Source: Symbiodinium natans
Lineage: Eukaryota; Sar; Dinophyceae; Suessiales; Symbiodiniaceae
Direction: 5' to 3'
DNA: 64,000 nucleotides
Assembly (NCBI GenBank): GCA_905221605.1
Contig: CAJNDS010001446.1
Span: forward strand, 1,482,315-1,546,314
Shown: positions 12,801 to 21,800 of the stretch, one piece after another
Layout of the letters: each line of letters begins with the position of its first letter
How positions within the stretch are numbered: the first letter of the stretch is position 1
Made by a program: the position numbers and the translations under genes
The notes under the pieces: model-generated
Database searches by the model: none
The model's input: the letters and a program-made list of their open reading frames with translations, nothing else
What the model was told of the DNA's origin: nothing

Positions 12801-15800
12801 TTCTTAAAAGGACCGTCGTCCTCGTCTTCGGCAAGCGTGCGTTGTACCTCCGCCTACCCAGTGGAGAGAAAGACGCTCCCATCCACTTGATTCGGATTGA
12901 TTTGCATGGGGATCTTTTCTCAGATAGAGACAAGCCTTACTACGCCAAGTACAAGCAAGGCATCCACGAATTACCCCCGACCTTTGCTGATGATGTGGAG
13001 GTGGAACAAGAGATGCTACACAGGGGAATGGAGTCGCTTCAGGCGGCCGGCCTCCCGGAAGTTTACATCTCGGATGTCAACTCAACCATTGCGTCCAAGC
13101 TTAGCCCGTCATCGCGCCCAGTACATCTACCGTCGTCTCCATCAACCGATGAAGAAGCGCGCGTACCAGTCCCCGACCCAGAAGCGTTACCAGTTCGCTG
13201 CACGAAGCCACCAGGTCGACTTGGGCAATTCAACCTACCTTCCACGAAGCGTCGCCTGACAAGCAAGACATCTGTCGCAGTCCCCGTAGAGGAGTTCCAC
13301 GCTGCAGGCCCCGAGGTGAAGTCCATGCCGTCTTCGTCTTCCCGTCAAAAGGTTCTGCCGGACCAAGAAGAGACGCAGCTACTGGATCCAGAAGAGGAGG
13401 CCGCCTTGATCTTGCATGGCTGAACCTGAGCTAGACACCCTAGCCACAGCGGGTCTCTATGAAAATTTTGAGCCTGGGCGGTCTGTACTCACGGAGAAAA
13501 AAAAAGCACGCATATGCTGTAAGTCTTTTGAGTCCCGTTGAGTCCTTGCAGGGGTAAGTGCATGTGTACCATCGTCACTGTCCTGTAGGCTCCATGTAGC
13601 ACGTGCCCACCGTCACTGTCCTGTAGGCTCCATGCGCCCACGGTATGTAGCTGTTCACTATCGTCACTGTCCTGTAGGCTCCATGTAGCACGCGCCCACG
13701 GTATGTAGCTGTTCACTCTCGTGACTCGTCTGAAGGCTAACAATGCAAGCTTCCATGTCGCAGGACAACCAGAGTCCTGATTGTGCATCATAGATAAGTC
13801 TATCATGCCGAAGCGTGCGCGCCAGCCCGGACTTCATGAAAGCGAACTACCTTCTGGTACCTTCAAGGAGTGGCAGACGGAGATTTCCGAGAAGTGGTTT
13901 GCTTCCGACACAGCCTTCCAAAAGTTCGTGCTACATCGGCCAGTACTCGACCCACATGGAGACTGCGTCTCTCTCACCGTCCGTGCAATCGCTATCTTCA
14001 TGAGATTTGGAATTGCCTTCCAGATCAAGAAGTGCACCCGATGTGGAAAGGAAGCTTCCTTCGAAGAACGGACTTCGCGCGGGTGGACCACGTATGGCTA
14101 CACTTGCAAGCGTGTGGGCCACAAGCACATGGAGCTCAATCTCAACAAGTTCGGGTTCCTGACCAAAGTCCCTGTCAACTCATGGATGCCTTTCCTACAT
14201 TTCATGAACCTTCTTCGGCTTGGTCGCAGCTACAAAGCGATCATTCAAGAGCTGCAGGCTGGGTACGGTAACATCTGCGTGGCTACCTTGAGGCGATGGA
14301 GGGCCATTTATCAAGAGGCTCTTGGAGGAGCTCTACATGAGATGGGGGCTTTGAAAGTTGGAGGGCGAAATGAGGTCGTGGTGTTAGACGAGTGCATCGT
14401 CGGGATACATCCAGAAGACGGCTGGGCATTGGGGTCAAAAGGAATCAACAAAGCAGGCGCGGAGCAAAACCGCAAATCAGAACGAAAGGATGTCAACAAG
14501 CTCGTCCACCATGGTGCTATGAAAAGACTTCCAGCTCGAACTCTCCTACCTGGTGAGAAAGCAGTGTCCTCCTCGTCTATCCTCATCAAGAAGAAGCCCG
14601 CTTCAGTCTCCAGGGTGCAGAAGAAACCTTCGTCTGTTCTCAAGAAACCTGCCAAGGCGCATCCCGCCAAGATTGCCAAGAAACCCTCTGCTAACTTGAA
14701 GAAGAACGGCAAGTGGCTTTGGGTTGCTGTCGTGGTCGGCAAGGGGAAGGCAGTCTTCACGCACGCAAACAGGAAAAAACGAGTCACATACCGTCTTCTT
14801 CCCCGCAGCTCTCAAGCAAGCCAAGGAAAACCTCGTGGATTTCAGGAAATGAGTGCAACTGTACAGTCTAGGGTGGTAAAGGGCAGCTATCTCGTTTTTG
14901 ATGGGTGGGCTGCAACTAACAAGGCCGTGAACGCTTTGGGGTACAAATGTGCTCCCCCTGTAAACCATGAGAAATGGTTCCGGGATCGTGTGACAGGGTT
15001 CCACACCAATGATGCTGAAAGCGAGAACAGCAGGCTAAAGGCATGGTCTCGTGCCAGGTATGGCAAGCTCCATATTGATGCTCATGAGATGGATGAGTAC
15101 GTGTTCTACATTAATGTGGGGGACAATATGCTTGATGTTTTTCGCGGTCTCGCCATGTCGAATGGCGGCCCTTGTGCGAACAATCTCATGAGCATAAATG
15201 TCTAGTGTTTCAAACCCAAACGGGCGGGTTCTGGCACAGAGTGTATTCTGGCTCCGGGGAACAAAAGACTCCGGCCGGCAGATGTGGTCATGGGGTTTTG
15301 CGAAGCTCCAAAAGCCACTTGTGTGTAAGGGTTAGTCGCTCGGCGTGCTTTTATGCGACAGCCAAGGTGCCTCGTCCTGAACTATGTCTGCTTGCACTCT
15401 TGGACGATTGTGTGGAGTAGTGTAGAACATCTACAAAAAGTAGGGGGGGGGATATACATCAGCCCAACCCTAAACCCTAAACCCTAAACCCTAAACCCTA
15501 AACCCTAAACCCTAAACCCTAAACCCTAAACCCTAAACCCTAAACCCTAAACCCTGAACCCTGAACCCTGAACCCTGAACCCTAAACCCTAAACCCGCCC
15601 GCCACCCCACTCTCTTGTGTTTTGGGGTAGGCGGGCGCTGGTCGAGCGCTCAGTGAGACCCTGCGAGGGAGCCCCAGGCGGACGACCGAGCTGGCCTCCA
15701 GGCTGGCTTATCCTCCAGGCACAGGCCGAGTCAGCAGTTGTCACTGTATTTTATATTACCCTAAACCCCAAGCTGTCCACGCACATTGTTGGGTCCTGCA

Positions 15801-18800
15801 GTGGAGGCATTATGGGAGGGCCCCTTGAGACCCCTAGGTCCCTGACCCCCGTCCGCTGAGCTGTGGCAAAAATGCCCCCCTGGCCCCTGCCCCCTGCCCC
15901 CTGCCCCCTGCCCCCTGCCCCCTGCCCCTGGCCCTGGCCCTGGCCCTGGCCCTGGCCAGGGCCCGGCACCCTGTCACCTTACCCCCGCTGCCTTTGTCTG
16001 TTCCTGGCGCCAACCCAAGCTGTCTTCGCTGACCCTGTGCAGCTTTGTGCCTGGTCCACGCACCTTGTGGAGGTCCCCAAAACGGCGTGAGTGCTGACTC
16101 ATGTGATGCTTTGTAAAAAACAAAAGGTCTTAACCCCTTGAGAGTTGCAAGTGGGCGGTCTTGGGGTGGGTAAGTTTGCAGACTACCGCGCGCTCCCATG
16201 GCACACCCTAAGCCCTAAACCCTAACCCTAAACCCTAAACCCGGACCCTAAACCCTAAGCCCTAAGCCCTAAGCCCTAAGCCCTAAACCCTAAACCCTAA
16301 ACCCTAAACCCTAAACCCTAAACCCTAAACCCTAAACCCTAAACCCCAAACCCTAAACCCTAAACCCTAAACCCTAAACCCTAAACCCTTTCTTCCACAA
16401 CATTGGGCCGCTTGTGCATCGCACAGCCGTGGCAGCGTTTGTATTGTGCCGCCCTTTTGCAACCAAGTTCGCCCACTCGCGTCATAAAACCTTCCTTGCG
16501 GCCCTGCTTGGAGTTTGTGTTGTTTTTTGCGAGGGCTGGGCCAACTCCAGTCCGTGATTCTAGCCCCCCAGACAACCCCTCGGCCTATCCCATGTAGCTA
16601 AACTTCAGTTTATCATCCTAAAACCAGGTTCCAACCTTCTGGAGTTTACTGTAAGTAGACTTATCACTGGGGTTATAAGTACCCTAAAGACTAACCCTAA
16701 GTCGAACCTCCAAGAAGCGCAACTTTGGCTCCAGGTGGCACGCCCAAGAGGAAAGTCGGCATCGTGGGCAAAGGTGGGATTCGGCTTAGGATTTAGGGGT
16801 TTAGCATCGGGGTTAAGGCTCTAGGTTTTAGGGTTTAGGGTTCTGGTTTAGGGTTTAGAGTTTAGGGTTTGGGGTTTAATTAGGGATTAAGGTTTAGGGT
16901 TTACTGGGACTGGGACTTGGAGTTTGGGGTTGAGGGATTGCGCTGGGATTGGGACTTGGGCTTCGCTGTTCGGGTCTGAGGTGGGATGTTCCCCCTTATA
17001 CTAACAGTCTTTAATCGGGATTGTAACCCCCTATTATAATCCCTAGTAAGGACTGTTAGTATAAGGGGGGCACATGCCAACCAACCCCCAACCCTAACTC
17101 GTGGTGAGTGCTAGATCAGTTTAGCTCAGTTTGTTCGGGAACGGTCTTGCTTGGCACGTCCCGAGAACGGATGGTGTTGGGATTCGTGTGCCTTCGCCCT
17201 AAGCCAAACAGCGCCACTCAAACACCAAACCCTGAGCCTCGCCCGAAGGAGGATCGGGGACCAGGAGCCCGAAGATCCCAAACCCAAAAGCCAATACCCC
17301 GTGCACTGGGTGCTCAACCACTGCCACAAGCCTTGAGCCGTGAACCCTGAACCCTGAAACCTAAAATCCTAACCCCCTGAACCCCAAACCCGAAACCCTG
17401 AACCTTAAACCCCCGAACCTTGTGCCCCTAAACCACCGTTCCCATCGCAAGGGCTGACTTTCGACTCGGGCGGCTACAACCTGAAGGCAGGGGGAGGCCC
17501 CGGGGGGGTGGGGGTCGGCGGAGCCATTTTGTCTTGTGAAGGGAAGCCCTAAACGCTAAACCGTAAACCCTAAACCCTAAACCCTAAGGGTTTTTAGGCG
17601 TGTTTTGACAGTTTTGTTAGAGTTTGGGGGTTTGGGGTGTAAGTTTTGGGGCCCGAGGCCTCAGACCCCCACAGATTTTGTGTTTGGGGTTTAGGGCTCA
17701 GGGTTTAGGTTTAGGGTTTAGGGTTTAGGGTTTAGGGTTTAGGGTTTAGGGTTTAGGGTTTAGGGTTTAGGGCTAGACAAGTGCCCAAAGTACGTTCCCT
17801 TGTAGAACCCTACGCGTTCCACCTCCAAGTGGCCCTTGAGGCCCGGAGCCTTACCTTACGGACTCCGCTGTTTGAGACATTCTTGGCTCTAAATCCCAGG
17901 GTTTAGGGTTTAGGGTTTAGGGTTTAGGGTTTAGGGTTTAGGGTTTAGGGTTTAGGTTCAGGGTTTAGGGCTTGGGCTCAAGTGAACAGATGTATTCCTC
18001 AGCTCTAGATCCACACTAAGGTTCGTGCCGTTCGATCGTCACCACAAACACCATATACTACCACCGATACAAGAACACAAGGTAATTTGAGTTGATCTTT
18101 GTCAAGAATTAGGCTGACAAAGGTCAAGATTGTCCCTTCTGCCCAGGACTTTGCAAGCTCAGCCATTATTTTTGCTTCCCGAAAGCTTCAAGTCCCAGTC
18201 CCTAAACCTACTTAAGCATCAACCCAAACCTTAAAGCCTAGCTTGGGAACATCCCAGCATGTTCAGCCCCGGGCCCTACAAGCCAAGAATGCCCCTCCTC
18301 CGCCCTCCACGGGGCTCGCCCCAGAAAGCCAGGCTCGATGATTGAGATGATGAAGTTCGACATGGGCGGCCTGTCTGGGTTTAGGGTTTTGGGTTTAGGG
18401 TTTAGGGTAGGTTTAGGGTAGGTTTAGGGTAGGTTTAGGGTGTAGGGTTTAGGGTTTAGGGTTGGGGGGTCGGCCGGGTGTGTGCCTGTGGGTTTGATCG
18501 CGGACAAAAGCACAAACACATCGAACATCTCGGCCCGAAGGCCCCCAGATCTGCAAACCCGAAACGTTTAACCCTAAACCCTCAACCCCCCTAAACCCTA
18601 AACCCCCAAGCCCCCAAACCCCGCCCCAAACCCCAAACCCCAAACCCGAAACCCCAAATCCTAAACCCCAAACCCTCAACCCCAAACCCTAAACCCCAAA
18701 CCTAAGACCGACTGCGCGGTCTGGGGACTGGGCCTGCTTGGAATACCAGGACCAGGATTTAGGCTTTAGGGGTTCAGGGTTTTAGGGTCGAGGGTTGAGG

Positions 18801-21800
18801 GATCAGGGTTTCGCCCTAAACCCTCAACCCTCAACCCTCAGCCCTAAACCCTCAACCCTAAATCCCCTTCCTGGCACCCTAGGCGGCTCCGCAAGCACGC
18901 TGGGTGCCGCTGCGGCCGTGGCGCAGCTGAAACCCAAGGCGCGTCGTCTTGGGCTTCGGGTTTTGCTTTGCACGTGGGACCTAAACCCTAAACCCTAAAC
19001 CCTAAACCCTAAACCCTAAACCCTAAACCCTAAACCCTAAACCCTGAACCCTAAACCCTCAACCCTAAACCCTACACCCTAAACCCCCAACCCTTAAATC
19101 CCAAACGTTGGGGATGTTCCCCCTTATGCGAACAGTCCGGAATAGGGACTACAATCCCCATTAAGGACTGTTAGTATAAGGGGGAACGTCCCAACCCTGT
19201 ACCTAAAACAGTATAGGGGTTTCACGATTCTTAGCAATGCGGCGGTTGCGGAGGTTGCGGGACTCAAGGGTTTAGGAGTGTGCAGGATTTTGGGTTTAGG
19301 GTTAGGGTTTAGGGTTTAGGGTTTAGGGTTTAGGGTTTAGGGTTTAGGGTTTAGGGTTTAGGGTTTAGGGTTTAGGGTTTAGGGTTTAGGGTTTAGGGCT
19401 AGGGTTCTGGGTTTAGGGTTGAAGGTTGCTTTGCCACTATGGCGAGTGGGAAGCATCCTCCGTACCAATAAGTTCCTTAACCCTGCATCCCCCGCGATCA
19501 GGCGGCAGGTTCTATGCGGAGGGCGGGCGGGGTGTCTGTAGGTAGAAATCTAACCCTTAAGCCCTAAACTCGAAACCCTAAACCCTAGCCCTAAACCCTA
19601 AACCCTAAACCCTAGCCCTAAACCCTAAACCCCAAACCCCAAAACCCCAAACCAAAGTCCTAACCTTCTTAGGGCAGCTTCGGAGTTGGCCCTCCACCTC
19701 CCATAGTGGATGGGCCTCAAGGCCTCCAAGCCCCCAACGCACCCCAAAATGGTGGTTTAGGGTTTAGGGTTAGGGTTTGGGGTTTAATGTTGCACCCTGT
19801 TTAGTGTGGGGCCCCCCCCCCCCCTGAACAGTTGAGGCGTGGATGGGATCTTGATTACACGGCCCCGGGGGCTCATATGATTTCAATAGGGAGGAGTTTA
19901 GATAGGTTCAAAAGGGGCAGCGATGCCCGGTTATCTTTTTTAAAGGCGCGCCGCGTGGAATTTTCTTACGGCGCCCGGACGATTTGTCTTTAAAGAGGGA
20001 GTCCCAAACAGTCAGCATGTCCTGAATAATTCGGCCAGTTTGTCTTTAAAGAGGAGGCCAATACTAAACAGGGTGCAACATTAGGGTTTAGGGTTTAGGG
20101 TTTAGGGTTTCGGGTTTAGGGTTTAGGGTTTAGGGTTTAGGGTTTAGGGTTTCCAAGATGCGGGGTATTTTGGGGGTCCTCATGATAAGGGATCCTGCTA
20201 TTTAGGGGTCCCCCGTTTTCGTAAAGCCCCGAAATCTCTAAACCTTAGGACCCCCGGTGGCCTCCCTTTGTCTCTGGGCCCTTTGGAGGTTTTATGTTTT
20301 TCCCTTATTGGGTTATTGGGTTTCAGGGTTTAGGGTTTAGGGTTTAGAAATATTTTTCAGAGAGCCTATAGTTCTTTGTCCTACGGCACGGAGACCTTCC
20401 CAAGCTCCAATCCACAAGGCCCTTAAGACTCTAAGACCCTAACCCTGAAAACTCTAAACCTAAACCCTGAAAACCTTGAGAACCTTGAAAACCCTAAACG
20501 ACTCGAAGAGACCTAAGGCCCCAGTTGACGGCCCGTGTAAGCGCCAGGACGTGGAGGTCCACTTTGTGATCGCCACCTGCGAGAACATGGTGAGCGGAAA
20601 TCCCGGTGGGGGGGCCCCGGGGTTTAGGGTTTCGGCTTTAGGGTGTGAAGTTTAGGGTTTAGGGTTTAGGGTTTAGGGTTTAGGGTTTAGGGCTTCTATA
20701 GGGTTTCGGGTGTTTGGGCCTACCTCCTAGGCCGGTTGTGTAGGGTCTGTTGGGCATGATGATGGGGTACATTGGATTGGGGTCTAGGTAGGGCAGCGAA
20801 GTGCATCTGAAGCCCGAACCCTCAAATCCTAAACCCATAAACTCTTAGTTCCCGTGCTGCCCCCCTCTACACTACCCTCCCTCGGTTCCCCCCATAATTA
20901 GGGCTATTTGGGGACAATTAAGCCCAAGTACGTAAGGTTTTTGTTAAGGGGGGAGCCTAGGGGTTCCCGGGGGGTAGTGTGAGGGGGGTGGTAGGGAAAC
21001 CCATGATCAACCCCAAGCCCTCCAGGCCACCGTAAACCCTAAACCCTAAACCCTAAACCCTAAACCCTAAACCCTAAACCCTAAACCCTAAACCCTAAAC
21101 CCTAAACCCTAAACCCTAAACCCTAAACCCTAAACCCTAAACCCTAAACCCAGGATGGATTGAAGACCCTAAACCCTGCATACCCTAGACCCTCAAGACC
21201 AGGATGGGTAGAACTTGTATGTGGCCGAACCAATTTCCATGAGCTCGCAGATAACTCCCACAATCCAAAAGACGATGACATGATCAAGGCTTCCCCAAAA
21301 AACACTGTTTAGGGTTTAGGGTGTAGGGTTTAGGGTTTAGGGTTTAGGGTTTGTCCGAACCCCCCCCCCCCCCCCCCAAACAAAAAAAAAGAGAGGAGAG
21401 AGAGAGAGTTTGGAGTTTAGGTCTCCCTCCCCCCCCCCCCCCCCCCCCCCCAAAGCAGGGTGGTCCCTAGAGTTCTGCTGGGGTTCAGGGTTTGGGGCTT
21501 AGGCACCCTCAGCCCCAACCCCCAAAATCCTAAACCCCGTATTAGGGTTTAGGGGCGTCCCTAAACCCTGCTTGGAGCCGACCCTTGCGGATAAGCAGCC
21601 GACACACCTGCAGTGAAACGGCCAAAGCAGCGATGAGATGCGAAGAGTATCATTTTTCATAGTGGGTAAATGGGGTCAAGGGGCGTTTGGGGCTTAGGGG
21701 TTTAGGGTTTAGGGGTTTAGGGGTTTAGCGTTTAAGGGTTTAGGGTCAGAGTCTAGAGTTTAGGGCCAAGTAACGGTTTGCCAACCCTCAACCTCAACCC

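Larger units (their letters stand above)
9636..15465 (+). mobile_element. Merlin/IS1595-type DNA transposon with accessory genes, complete
   Basis: The ends are inverted repeats of about 33 bp: GGGTGCGTGTATATCCCCCC at the left and the complement of gatatacatcagccc at the right, both continuing through a C-run (G-run on the right as written) to CTTTTT. The element is flanked by AACCCTAA on both sides (9628-9635 and 15466-15473), an 8-bp target duplication as expected for Merlin elements. The surrounding telomere-like repeat has period 7, so the exact duplication is slightly ambiguous. Cargo on + is a serine-rich protein (10461), a P-loop ATPase in two frames (11367-13423) and a DDE transposase (13805). 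Known Merlin elements usually encode only the transposase, so this long form is unusual. It lies inside LAP intron 7 on the same strand as the gene. Confidence 0.85.

Noticed and set aside
19501-19545. Exon-like island ([12 protein letters not shown]) between LAP exons 11 and 12
   Set aside because: Exon 11 (ending KPK) and exon 12 (starting DVEVHF) join exactly as in the family, so no exon is needed here.
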